Assembly (NCBI RefSeq): GCF_000012725.1 | Contig: NC_007406.1 | Location: 896,001 to 960,000 of the forward strand | DNA: 64,000 nt | Reading direction: 5' to 3' | DNA from: Nitrobacter winogradskyi Nb-255 | GTDB lineage: Bacteria; Pseudomonadota; Alphaproteobacteria; Rhizobiales; Xanthobacteraceae | Made by a program: the position numbers and the translations under genes | Shown: piece after piece, positions 43,919-53,281 of the stretch | Numbering within the stretch: position 1 is the first letter of the stretch | Layout of the letters: every line of letters begins with the position of its first letter | Notes under the pieces: generated by a model | The model's database searches: none | What the model was told of the DNA's origin: nothing | Seen by the model: the letters and a program-made list of their open reading frames with translations, nothing else

Positions 43919-44689
43919 TTAATTACCTGCCCGGCGTCGTATGGGCGGTTTGGCTGGCTTCTCCTTGCCGATGAACGTCTCGCACGACAAAAGCAGTTGT
44001 CGAGCGTAGGTCCGTGAGGCATCAACCACACTCTTTTTACCGACTGCGAAGGTCATGTAGATCGCGTGGATGACGGCGAAGACGAGCACGATAAGTAACC
44101 GTACTGTCACATCATCTTCGGTGTCGACGATTCCTTTTCGATAAAGCAGCGTAAGGCACAACAAAACGATAGCAGCGTTCAAGGTGAGCGCGGGCCACTT
44201 TAGTCCGAGTAGATTGCGACGGAATCCGTAAATGATGTTCTCGTTGAATAGCACCGGAAACTTGGTGGTATCGCGCGTATTCTCGCGCAACCACCCTCCG
44301 GCGCGTTCGTAAAACGCATCCACCGCTTTCGGATCGTCTCTCTCATCTTGTTCCGATGGGACCGGCTGAGCGATCTTCAGCGAGAGAAATGCACGGTACT
44401 GCGCTTTTGTCGCGGCATCGAAGGTCGTGTCGGAGCTTCGGAGCATTACCAAGGAGGGTTTACCTCCCAGCTCAGCATAGATGCGCTCCTCGATGTGTTT
44501 GCCGAGGCGTCGAGCGATGTCGGCAGCAGCAAAAACAAGAACCGGAATGGCGGTCGTCGCGATCACGCTTGTCAGGCCAAATTTGCTCCATGAAATCAAG
44601 ATGGCGAGTGCGGCGAGACTGGGAATGACCGCGATCAAGGCGGGGAAAAGCCTTGCCTTCAGGCTATAGGCGTCGAGGACCTTGAACAT
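43919..44689 (-). CDS. Four-helix membrane protein, partner of the MBL hydrolase
   Basis: 256 aa. Two TM helices near the start (LFPALIAVIPSLAALAILIS, VIATTAIPVLVFAAADIARR) and two near the end (WPALTLNAAIVLLCLTLLYR, VRLLIVLVFAVIHAIYMTFA) flank a soluble region of about 100 residues. The start (ATG at 44689) overlaps a stop codon of an MBL C-terminal fragment (TGATG), so the gene was once translationally coupled to the hydrolase. I do not recognise the family. A membrane effector is plausible. Confidence 0.7.
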   Translation of the reverse strand: MFKVLDAYSLKARLFPALIAVIPSLAALAILISWSKFGLTSVIATTAIPVLVFAAADIARRLGKHIEERIYAELGGKPSLVMLRSSDTTFDAATKAQYRAFLSLKIAQPVPSEQDERDDPKAVDAFYERAGGWLRENTRDTTKFPVLFNENIIYGFRRNLLGLKWPALTLNAAIVLLCLTLLYRKGIVDTEDDVTVRLLIVLVFAVIHAIYMTFAVGKKSVVDASRTYARQLLLSCETFIGKEKPAKPPIRRRAGN

Positions 44690-44782
44690 CAGTCGTCCTC
44701 AACGTCATACGAAAAGGGCTCTGGCGTTATGGATACTCCGCGCTTCGGCCATCCCCAGGACATTCGCATCCAACCTGTGCGG
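44689..44782 (-). pseudogene. C-terminal fragment of the MBL hydrolase
   Basis: On the minus strand 29 residues, TGWMRMSWGWPKRGVSITPE then PFSYDVEDD, precede a stop that overlaps the membrane-protein start. It abuts the outer end of IS copy C at 44783, and the other side of that IS (41501) is the rest of the hydrolase. The segment between (about 45 residues in a usual protein) appears deleted. Confidence 0.7.
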
Positions 44783-46127
44783 CTGTTCGCCGTCAGCACG
44801 CATGAGACAAATTGAGGGACTTTCCGAAGGGAGGATTTCTGGATCATCGCAGCCAATTTGGAGCGCAGATGAGACAGAAATCCGGACCAGGCAAAGCGCC
44901 GGCAGAACAGGTGCTGAAGGACATCCGACGGCAGACGCGCCGGCATTATTCGGCGGAGGAGAAGATCCGTATCGTGCTGGAAGGACTGCGCGGCGAGGAG
45001 AACATCTCCGAGCTTTGCCGCCGCGAAGGCATCGCCGCCTCGATGTATTACGGTTGGTCCAAGGAGTTCCTGGAAGCCGGCAAGCGCCGGTTGGCGGGCG
45101 ACACGGCACGTGCCGCAACCTCTGGCGAGGTGAAAGATCTTCGTCGGGAAGCCTCGGCGTTGAAGGAAGTCGTCGCCGATCTCACCCTGGAGAACCGTCT
45201 GCTAAAAAAAAGCATGAACGGGGATGGGGAGAACGAGGCATGAGGTATCCTGCGTCCGAGAAAGCCGAGATCATCGCGTTGGTGGAGCAGTCGCATTTGC
45301 CGGCCAAACGCACGCTGGACAAGCTCGGCATCCCCCGCGCCACGTTTTATAGATGGTACGATCGCTACCGCGCGGGCGGCATTGAGGCCCTGGCAGATCA
45401 CCGCTCTCGACCGGATCGGGTCTGGAATCGTATCCCGGATGACGTCCGCGGCCAGATCATCGACCTGGCATTGGAGCTTCCGGAACTATCGCCGCGAGAG
45501 CTCGCCGTGCGGTTTACCGACGAGAGAAAGTACTTTGTCTCGGAGGCTTCGGTCTATCGGCTGCTGAAGGCGCACGACCTCATCACCAGTCCGGCCTATG
45601 TAGTGATCAAGGCGGCGAACGAGTTCAAGGACAAGACCACCGCCGCCAACCAGCTCTGGCAGACCGACTTCACCTACCTGAAGATCACCGGCTGGGGCTG
45701 GTACTATCTATCGACGGTGCTCGACGACTTCTCGCGCTACATCGTCGCCTGGAGGTTAGGTCCCACGATGTGTGCCTCCGACGTCACGGCTACGCTCGAT
45801 CAGGCACTGGCCGCCTCTGGTCTGGATCACGTCAGCGTCAGGCAGCGGCCCCGGCTTCTCAGCGACAATGGTTCGAGTTACGTCGCGGATGATCTGGCCA
45901 CGTGGCTCAGGGCCAAGGACATGCAGCATGTGCGCGGAGCGCCGTATCATCCTCAGACTCAGGGCAAGATCGAGCGTTGGCATCAAACGTTGAAGAACCG
46001 CATCCTGCTTGAGAACTACTATTTACCGGACGACCTCAAACGTCAGGTCGCCGCGTTCGTCGAACACTATAATCATGACCGCTACCACGAGAGCATCGGC
46101 AACGTTACACCTGCCGACGTCTACTTC
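44783..46127 (+). mobile_element. 5' part of a divergent IS3-family element (copy C)
   Basis: The end CTGTTCGCCGTCAGCACGC corresponds to the left end of copies A and B. It contains an intact OrfA (44869-45243, start MRQKSGPGKAPAEQ) and OrfB from 45240 (MRYPASEKAEIIALVEQSHL) through to VYF at 46127, where IS copy B interrupts it. The proteins differ from copies A/B at several dozen positions, so it is an older relative. Confidence 0.88.
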
Positions 46128-46212
46128 TGTCCGCCGTCAGGGCTCTTGAGACAGTTTAGGGGTTTTCGGGAAGGGAGGATTTCTGGATCATCGCAGCCAA
46201 TTTGGAGCGCAG

Positions 46213-46587
46213 ATGAGACAGAAATCCGGGCCGGAGAAAGCACCGGCAGAGCAGGTCGTGAAGGACATCCGCCGGGCAACGCGCCGGCAGTTCTCGGCTG
46301 AAGAGAAGATCCGCATCGTGCTGGAAGGCGTGCGCGGCGAGGAGAGCATCGCCGAGCTGTGTCGGCGCGAGGGGATCGCCTCGTCGATGTATTACGGCTG
46401 GTCGAAGGAGTTCCTCGACGCCGGCAAGCGCCGTCTCGCTGGTGACACGGCCCGCGCCGCGACGTCGGACGAGGTGAAAGAGCTGCGCCGTGAGGCGCAG
46501 GCCCTGAAGGAGGCCGTGGCCGATCTCACCCTGGAAAACCGCCTGCTGAAAAAAAGCATGCTCGCGGATGGGGAGGACGACACATGA
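46213..46587 (+). CDS. IS3-family OrfA (copy B)
   Basis: 124 aa, identical to the OrfA at 42728-43102: helix-turn-helix (AELCRREGIASSMYYGWSKE) and zipper. It binds the IS ends. It is coupled to OrfB by ATGA. Confidence 0.92.
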   Translation: MRQKSGPEKAPAEQVVKDIRRATRRQFSAEEKIRIVLEGVRGEESIAELCRREGIASSMYYGWSKEFLDAGKRRLAGDTARAATSDEVKELRREAQALKEAVADLTLENRLLKKSMLADGEDDT

Positions 46588-47564
46588 GGTATCCTGCATC
46601 CGAAAAGGCCGAGATCATTCGCCTGGTCGAGGCCTCGCATCTGCCGGCACGGCGAACCCTGGACAAGCTCGGCATCCCGCGCGCCACGTTCTATCGCTGG
46701 TACGATCGCTATCTCACCGGTGGGATCGAGGCTCTGGCCGATCATCGCTCGCGGCCGGATCGTGTCTGGAACCGGATTCCTGACCCAATCCGGGCCGAGA
46801 TCGTCGAGCTGGCGCTGCGCGAAACGGAGCTGAGCCCGCGCGAGCTGGCGGTGCGCTTCACCGACGAGAAGCGCTACTTTGTCTCGGAGGCGTCGGTATA
46901 TCGGCTGCTGAAGGCTCATGATCTCATCACCAGCCCAGCCTATATCGTCATCAAGGCGGCGTCTGAGTTCAAGGACAAGACGACAGCGCCCAACCAGCTC
47001 TGGCAAACCGACTTCACCTACCTGAAGATCACGGGTTGGGGCTGGTATTATCTCTCGACCGTGCTCGACGACTTCTCCCGCTTCATCGTCGCCTGGAAGC
47101 TCTGCGCCACGATGCGGGCGGATGACGTCACCGCCACGCTCGATCTGGCTCTGGCGGCATCGGGGCTCGACCAGATCACGGTCGCGCATCGGCCGAGGCT
47201 GTTGAGCGACAACGGCGCCTCATACATCTCGGCCGAACTCGCTACCTGGCTCGACGGCAAGGGCATGAAACACGTTCGCGGCGCGCCGTATCATCCCCAG
47301 ACGCAGGGCAAGATCGAGCGCTGGCATCAGACCCTGAAGAACCGCATCCTGCTGGAAAACTACTATCTGCCCGGCGACCTTGAACGGCAGGTCGCGGCCT
47401 TCGTCGAGCACTACAATCACGGCCGCTATCACGAGAGCATCGATAATCTCACGCCCGCTGACGTCTACTTCGGCCGCGGGCAGACCATCCTCACCGAACG
47501 CGAAAGGATCAAACGCCAGACCATCCACCAAAGACGCTTGCAGCATCACCTGCAGGCCGCCTAA
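46584..47564 (+). CDS. IS3-family transposase OrfB (copy B)
   Basis: 326 aa, identical to 41751-42731 in sequence. All three catalytic acidic residues (WQTDFTYL, LLSDNGASY, GKIERWHQ) are present. Start overlaps orfA stop. Confidence 0.93.
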   Translation: MRYPASEKAEIIRLVEASHLPARRTLDKLGIPRATFYRWYDRYLTGGIEALADHRSRPDRVWNRIPDPIRAEIVELALRETELSPRELAVRFTDEKRYFVSEASVYRLLKAHDLITSPAYIVIKAASEFKDKTTAPNQLWQTDFTYLKITGWGWYYLSTVLDDFSRFIVAWKLCATMRADDVTATLDLALAASGLDQITVAHRPRLLSDNGASYISAELATWLDGKGMKHVRGAPYHPQTQGKIERWHQTLKNRILLENYYLPGDLERQVAAFVEHYNHGRYHESIDNLTPADVYFGRGQTILTERERIKRQTIHQRRLQHHLQAA

Positions 47565-47637
47565 CCTCAAACCCAGATGAGCCAGAACCTCCGTTCCCGT
47601 GACCCCGGAACAGTCTCAATTCATCTGACGACGGACA

Positions 47638-47885
47638 GTACTCGAACGAGGTCTCTCCCGACCTCAGCACCTTCCGGACCGTGTTCCGGGACACCTTAAG
47701 GTCGCGGGCGATCGCCCTGATCGTCTTGCCCTTGATGAAGTGTTCGCGCCGTATCCGCGCAATCGTCTCCACGACCAGCATCTCCCACCACCTGCTTCGT
47801 TACAAAGCAGGCAGCGCAACAGACCAACCTTCAGGGGGTCAATTTTGGACGCCGATCCCCCGGCTTAGAGGGTCAATATCGCAGG
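47638..47885 (-). pseudogene. IS21-family istA, N-terminal fragment with IS end
   Basis: From an ATG at 47781 the minus strand gives MLVVETIARIRREHFIKGKT then IRAIARDLKVSRNTVRKVLR, the IstA N-terminal helix-turn-helix, cut by IS copy B. The upstream bases to about 47885 contain GGGTCAATTTTGGACGCCGA and GGGTCAATATCGCAGGCCG, the IS21-type end repeats. Confidence 0.75.
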
Positions 47886-48046
47886 CCGAATGACAACCAA
47901 CGTAAAGGATATTGGCGTCAAGCTCGCGAAAGAAGGGAAAATCGAGAACACCTGGGGGACTGGAAACAGAAAACCCCGAGGTGAAACACCGATCAAGCTG
48001 GCACGCGAAACCAGGTTCGCAAGCTAATTTCCCAGGATACTCAGCT

Positions 48047-48286
48047 CTATTTAAAGTCCGAGAAGAACTCGGATGCCGGATCAACGCCCGAGACAAGGAG
48101 CTGATCCCGCGCGCGGGTGCAGGCGGCGTAGAACAGGTGTCGCTCCGTTTCGTAAACTTCGTCAAGTTCGGACTTGTCGGCCACAGTTTCCACGCGCTCT
48201 TGTAACGGAAGAATATCGTTGTCGGAGGCGGCCAGCAGCGACACGGATGCGAGGATGCCAACAGCGAACCTGGATGTTCGTTTCAT
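48047..48286 (-). pseudogene. UvrD-type helicase tail fused to a foreign signal peptide
   Basis: An ATG at 48286 with AGGAGG upstream starts MKRTSRFAVGILASVSLLAA, a signal peptide. At residue 22 the reading changes to DNDILPLQERVETVADKSEL, DEVYETERHLFYAACTRARD and QLLVSGVDPASEFFSDF, which is the C-terminal end of a superfamily-I helicase (the YVACTRAR box). The fusion is in frame, so a 79-aa chimera could be made. It must be non-functional as a helicase. Confidence 0.7.
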
Positions 48287-48312
48287 CGCGGTTTCCTCCT
48301 TTCTCGTCCTCC

Positions 48313-48460
48313 TTATTTGCGCAGAAAGAATTGCACTGGCACGACCAACTCCAACGTCTCGCCGGGCACGTCCGGCGGCGGAACCGACAGCGGCTGGGCG
48401 CGCTGGATCAGCGCCAGGGTCTCCTCGTCGAGCGGGCCGACACCGGAACTCCGCTCTAGC
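48313..48460 (-). pseudogene. TonB-like C-terminal fragment
   Basis: The minus strand reads SGVGPLDEETLALIQRAQPL and SVPPPDVPGETLELVVPVQF then FLRK and a stop. This is the C-terminal domain of energy transducer TonB. The start and linker are missing. It lies just before the signal-peptide chimera on the same strand. Confidence 0.6.
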
Positions 48461-48537
48461 CGGAACCCACTTCATGCGATTGCTGTCTGGGCTGCTCATC
48501 CATTTTTACGGCGGCAGTGAATGGTGAGCTTTCGTGA

Positions 48538-48762
48538 TTATTCGGCGATGTATCGGATGATGCGCCACTGTCCGTCGCTCTCTTTGCGAAAGATGTCCAA
48601 GCCGGTTTCTGTGCTGATCGCTTCTCCGGGAGATATCCTCAAGGTCCAGTCCAGCCGGACAACGGCGATGGATTTATCAACGATGACATCCTTGATGTCG
48701 AGGCTGTAGTGAAACGACCTTTGCGGATCATCGAGCGCTTTGCTGATGATTGCACATCTCAT
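48538..48762 (-). pseudogene. SnoaL/DUF4440-like C-terminal part
   Basis: 74 residues ending SPGEAISTETGLDIFRKESD then GQWRIIRYIAE, the last strands of an NTF2-like fold. The first half is not seen upstream, where a stop-rich stretch reaches tamB. It is a fragment or a very short protein. No function can be given. Confidence 0.45.
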
Positions 48763-48811
48763 CTCATAGTTCGCTTCACCTTGGCCTCGGACATCAGAAA
48801 TCAGTGTTACC

Positions 48812-51800
48812 TCACCATTCGAACTTCATGCCGACTCCCATCGATGTCGCGCCCCTCGCATCGACATCGGATTCCACCCGGATATGGCGCGTCACGTCCA
48901 CATTGGCCGAGAGGCCGGACTGGCTGGGGGTTGCCCCGGTCCGGACACCGACGCTCAGCCTGTCGCCGATCGCGCGTGATGCGCCCACCATTGGGCCGCC
49001 CCCCGATCCGACGCTCACATCCAGACTGTCGACGCCGAGCGAACGGCGCATGCGGTCCAGCACCCCATCGCCGCCGCCTGCGAACTGCGCCGCCACTTGT
49101 GCGAGTTGCAGGGCTTGCGCCGTCGTCAGGTTACCCGACGCCTTCTGGAACAGGATGCGTGACAGGATTTCATCCTGGGGCAGTTCGGGTCGCGACGTGA
49201 AGGCAAAAACAGGTGCGGCCGCCGGGCCCGAAATCCCGATCTGTGCGGTGATATCGGAGGCTTCTATCTCGGCCGCGAAATCGAGTTCAGGCGCAAGGTC
49301 CCCGTTGAAGGAGAGATTTCCCTTGGTGAAGTTCAGCGTCTTTCCCAGTGCCGTCATCTTGCCGCGATAAAGCGAGAATGCGCCCTTGGTGACGGGTTTG
49401 TTGGTCGTGCCGCCGACGCGAAGGGAGCCGCCAAGTTCCGCGTTCACGCCACGGCCGTGCACGAAAACGTGGTTCGGTGCCGAGACGGTAATGTCGAGCG
49501 CGGCGTTGAAAAGCGCCTGGCGTGCCTTGCCGTTGCTCTTCTCCGCGGCTTCCGCCTTGCGCGCCGCCGCGAGCCGGACGGCGGCCTGGCCCGTGGCGTT
49601 GACGTGGTCGATGCCGTCGATCGGCTTCAGCGTCGAGGGCAGCCGTTCTGGAATATCGACGCTGACATGAGTGAGATCGACGCGGCCGCTTATCTTCGGA
49701 TCGCGCGCAAGCGCGCCGGTGACGTTGACGTCAAGATTCGCCCGAGCGGTCGCGAGCGCGCTCGCCGCGAGCGTCGCCTGTTTCCCGCGGATCGAGACCG
49801 TGCCGGGAAAGCCCGCATCGGGCGCGATGCGAATCTGGCCGGAACCGGACAGCGCGCCGCCGTTGGGGGTCGTCGCGCTCAGCCGCTCTATGGATATGCG
49901 CTCACCTTCAGCGGTGACCTTTGCCTCGATGGCGTCGAGCCGCATTCCCACCTGGCTATCGCGGAAGCTGCCGCCGCTCATGGCGGCAAAGCCGCCGACC
50001 TGAGGCTTGGCGCGCGTGCCGCTCACGCGGGCATCAAGCTGCACGATTCCGGAAACGGTGCGGCCGGAAGCCGACAGCATGGCGTTGGCGACGGCGGCGT
50101 CAAGCCGGCCTTTAGCCGTCATTGCGATCGTTTCGGAGGCGTCGAACGGCACGGTGCCGGCCGCCGTGAAGGTGCCGGCCTTGCCTGCCGAGGCCGTGGC
50201 GTTGAGCTTCGTGCGGGTCTTTTCGAGACGGCCGTCCAGAGTGATATCGATCGGCGGTACGCCGGCGTTTCTTGCTTGCGGCGCCGTGAGCCGTTTGACG
50301 GAAATCTTGTATTGTCCTGTCGGCGAGCTTGCGGAACCGCCGATTTCGGCCGACGCATCGAGCGTGCCGCCGAGACCGAGGCCAGGTATCGCGACATCGG
50401 CTTCGGCGAGCGGGACTGCGCTTGCCACGGCCTTGAGGTCGAGTGCCTTGCCGGCAGTGCCATCGAGCGTGAAGCGACCGCCGCCGATCCCGATCGCCAG
50501 ATGTCGGATCATCACCGTGCCGTCGTCGAGCGTGAAGCTCGCGGGCCTCTGCAGGGCGATCGTCCTGGCACCGCGTTTCGCGGTAAAGCGGTTGAGGTCG
50601 AACCGGATGCGCTCCTTCGGCGTCAACACGCCCGCGGCATCGAGATTGAAGCCGGCGGCTTTGGCCGACAAGCCGATTGTGCTCGCGTCGGCGTTGCCTT
50701 TCGCGCTCAGGGTTGCGTTCGCGATCGCCTGGCCGCCGATCTCGGCGCCGTTGATCCGGACATCCGCGTTGAGCACCGGACGGCTGTAGAGATCGTCGCC
50801 CTCGGCACGCAGATCGAAGTTCCGGATCTTCGTGGTGGCGGCCCGAAGCCCCGTGCCCTTGCTGACAAGGCGGACGGACTGCCGCCCGCCGTCGTCGGAC
50901 AGCGCAAGGTCGAGTGAAGCCGCGCCTGCAAGATCGATGAGGGCGAGCGGTGCGATGTCCGCCAGCGAGTCGGCCGCGAAGCGAAGCTGTCCGCGCGCGA
51001 GGTTTTGCGCGTCGATCGTGCCCGCGCCCTTCAGCGACACCGACCCGATAGTGATGTCGATGGTCCTGGCGTCCCAGCCCGCGAAGGCAGGCGCGGGCTT
51101 GTTGCGCGCATCCTGATCGATCTTGGTGTTGGGGGCGTGCTCCATCGGACGGCGGCTCGCCTGAACGATGCCGCGCGCAGGCTTGCCGTCAATGGCGCCG
51201 TCGAGTCTGACGTCGATGGCGCAGGGTCCGTTGATGTCGGCGACCGTGACGTTCAGTCCCAGATGCGGGATCGGGCGCTGCATCGTCGTCACGTGATCCA
51301 GCGCCGCCGTGAGCGATAGTCCGGGATGCGCGAGTCCTCCAGTCAGCCGCGCGTCGAGCGACGCCACGCCGGCCAGGCGCGCATCGGTCGCCGCGAGATT
51401 CGGAAGCTCGATACGCGCCGCGAGGTCGCTTGCGTCGCGGGTCAGGCTTCCCTTGGCGCGAACCGTGACATGGGCGGCGTCCAGCGAAGCCGCGCGGACC
51501 GTGTATGTATCGTTGCCGCCGGACGAAAAATCGGCGGCGAGGGTGACGCGTGGTCCCGCAAGTCCATCAAGCGCCGGAAGGCCGGTGGCGAAGCGGTCGC
51601 CGGTGCCGGAGAGCTTTGCGTCGATGCGGCCGCGTCGAAGGTCGCCGTCGAGATCGAGGCCCAGCCTCACCGCGCCCGCAAGCTGTAATCCGGCAAGGCC
51701 GCCGAAGCGGCCGAGATCGGGCACGGCGCCGGTCGCATGACCGCGCAGCCGGTCCCGGCTGGCTTCACCCGTATAGGCAGCCTGAATGGTGGAGGTGCCG

Positions 51801-53281
51801 GCTTCCAGGCGCTCTATCTTTGCTTGGCCACCGAGATTCGTGCTGCCCTTGAGCACGAGGGATGCGCTGTCGCCGATTGCTGCCGCGAGAGCAGGGTCTC
51901 GCAGCGCGATGCCGGACGCGCGAAGGCTGGCGTCGATCGCGACGGTCGTGGCGAGGTCGTTGAGTTCAGCGTCTGGAATGACGTTGATCGAGGCTTCGAG
52001 CGCGTCAAGGTTGCCGTCGGGTAAACGGGCATCGGACACCGCGAGCTTTGCTGAAACGCGGGGCGCTTTCGCCAGGCCGTTGACGCGGCCGTCGAAGGTG
52101 AGGCTGCGGATCGAGCCCTGGTCGGTTTCGGTGACGTCACCGTTGCTCGGCAGCGAGCGAACGGTCGCCGAGAAATCCATCATCTTGTCGGCGCCGAGCG
52201 CGCCCTTCACCTCGAGCCGGGCGAGACGGCTGGTGAGCGTCAACCCGTCCATGGCCACGCTGCCGTCGTCACCGATGCGCGTCGCGCTATCGAGTCTGGT
52301 TTCGCCGGCAAAGACGGAGGCGGCAAGCGGCGGCAGCCATGGTCCGAGATGACCGTTGATCCGGGTCGCGAGAACCCGGCCGGTCCCGCTCCGGTCGAGC
52401 ATGATGGCGCCGGTCGCATCGATGGTGGGGCCGGCCTGGAATTTCAACGCGCCGCGAAAGCTGTCGAGCGTACCCTTGCCGCGAAGCGCGAAGGCGATCG
52501 GCGGTTCGTCGGGAAACCGGCCGAGCTTGGATAATAGTCCGTGGGATGGCTCGTCGAGAGAAACGTCGAGGGTGAGGGCGTTGCTCTTCGGTACGAAGGC
52601 AAGCTCCACCTTGAAACGGCCAGGGGAATCCTTGCGGGTCGCGTCGAGATTGAAGACGAGCCCCTCCGAGGGCGAGCCCAGTTCGGTGTTTCCGGTCGCC
52701 GCGACGCTTACGGCCTTGCCGAGAACCGGCTCACCGAGCACCAGCGCGTGAAGATCGAACGCCTTCACCTGCACCTTCACCGGAAGATCGGGCAGGATCG
52801 ACTGGCTGGACTCCGCTGCGGATGGCCCCGGCTGTGCAGCCGGTGCGCTCGGTTCGGTGTCGGGCTGGCCGGTCTCCACGGCAGGCTGCTCGGGCTCTGC
52901 GACGGGCTGGTCCGCGGCTAGCGGCTTCCGACGGATCTCGAGCGTGCCGATCTCGAGGCGGTCGATCTCCAGTCGTCCCAGCAGCAGCGCGGTACGCCGC
53001 CAGACGAGGCGGGCGCGATCGAGCTTCAGCCAGGTGCCTTCCTTGTCGGTGATGGTCACGTCGCGGATCGTGGCGTCGGATGATAACGCGCCATCCACGG
53101 CCCCGATATGCACCTGGGTTGCCGGCGTGGAGAGCGTCCGCGACACAAGGCCGGCGAGAAGGTCCTGCTGATTGTCGCCGATCCCTCCGATCATCTTGTA
53201 GGCAACGACGCCCGCCGCCGTGACGCCGGCGAGCCCGAGCGCTGCGGCAGCGGCGAGCATGATGGTCCGCCGCGCGCGCAT
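48812..53281 (-). CDS. tamB: Translocation and assembly module protein TamB
   Basis: 1489 aa. An N-terminal membrane anchor (TIMLAAAAALGLAGVTAAGV) is followed by an Ala/Pro/Glu-rich linker (120-160), then a very long beta-rich AsmA-like domain of repeated short strands, ending in the DUF490/TamB domain: GKTLNFTKGNLSFNGDLAPE, then LPQDEILSRILFQKASGNLT. It bridges inner and outer membranes to deliver lipids or proteins to TamA. It starts at the tamA stop (shared base 53281), so the two genes are one operon. Length agrees with the family. Confidence 0.95.
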   Translation of the reverse strand: MRARRTIMLAAAAALGLAGVTAAGVVAYKMIGGIGDNQQDLLAGLVSRTLSTPATQVHIGAVDGALSSDATIRDVTITDKEGTWLKLDRARLVWRRTALLLGRLEIDRLEIGTLEIRRKPLAADQPVAEPEQPAVETGQPDTEPSAPAAQPGPSAAESSQSILPDLPVKVQVKAFDLHALVLGEPVLGKAVSVAATGNTELGSPSEGLVFNLDATRKDSPGRFKVELAFVPKSNALTLDVSLDEPSHGLLSKLGRFPDEPPIAFALRGKGTLDSFRGALKFQAGPTIDATGAIMLDRSGTGRVLATRINGHLGPWLPPLAASVFAGETRLDSATRIGDDGSVAMDGLTLTSRLARLEVKGALGADKMMDFSATVRSLPSNGDVTETDQGSIRSLTFDGRVNGLAKAPRVSAKLAVSDARLPDGNLDALEASINVIPDAELNDLATTVAIDASLRASGIALRDPALAAAIGDSASLVLKGSTNLGGQAKIERLEAGTSTIQAAYTGEASRDRLRGHATGAVPDLGRFGGLAGLQLAGAVRLGLDLDGDLRRGRIDAKLSGTGDRFATGLPALDGLAGPRVTLAADFSSGGNDTYTVRAASLDAAHVTVRAKGSLTRDASDLAARIELPNLAATDARLAGVASLDARLTGGLAHPGLSLTAALDHVTTMQRPIPHLGLNVTVADINGPCAIDVRLDGAIDGKPARGIVQASRRPMEHAPNTKIDQDARNKPAPAFAGWDARTIDITIGSVSLKGAGTIDAQNLARGQLRFAADSLADIAPLALIDLAGAASLDLALSDDGGRQSVRLVSKGTGLRAATTKIRNFDLRAEGDDLYSRPVLNADVRINGAEIGGQAIANATLSAKGNADASTIGLSAKAAGFNLDAAGVLTPKERIRFDLNRFTAKRGARTIALQRPASFTLDDGTVMIRHLAIGIGGGRFTLDGTAGKALDLKAVASAVPLAEADVAIPGLGLGGTLDASAEIGGSASSPTGQYKISVKRLTAPQARNAGVPPIDITLDGRLEKTRTKLNATASAGKAGTFTAAGTVPFDASETIAMTAKGRLDAAVANAMLSASGRTVSGIVQLDARVSGTRAKPQVGGFAAMSGGSFRDSQVGMRLDAIEAKVTAEGERISIERLSATTPNGGALSGSGQIRIAPDAGFPGTVSIRGKQATLAASALATARANLDVNVTGALARDPKISGRVDLTHVSVDIPERLPSTLKPIDGIDHVNATGQAAVRLAAARKAEAAEKSNGKARQALFNAALDITVSAPNHVFVHGRGVNAELGGSLRVGGTTNKPVTKGAFSLYRGKMTALGKTLNFTKGNLSFNGDLAPELDFAAEIEASDITAQIGISGPAAAPVFAFTSRPELPQDEILSRILFQKASGNLTTAQALQLAQVAAQFAGGGDGVLDRMRRSLGVDSLDVSVGSGGGPMVGASRAIGDRLSVGVRTGATPSQSGLSANVDVTRHIRVESDVDARGATSMGVGMKFEW

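Larger units (their letters stand above)
46128..47637 (+). mobile_element. IS3-family element, copy B (1510 bp)
   Basis: Same length and same proteins as copy A, opposite orientation. It starts TGTCCGCCGTCAGGGCT and ends with TGACGACGGACA. It is inserted in copy C; GTCTACTTC lies both before copy B and after copy A (in their reading direction), which fits a target duplication shared across an inversion. Confidence 0.9.

Noticed and set aside
41678-47637. Composite transposon bounded by copies A and B
   Set aside because: The flanks do not share a target duplication on the outer sides; an insertion followed by inversion fits better.
49457-50917. 486-codon plus-strand frame opposite tamB
   Set aside because: Antisense shadow of the long repetitive tamB gene; no domain pattern.
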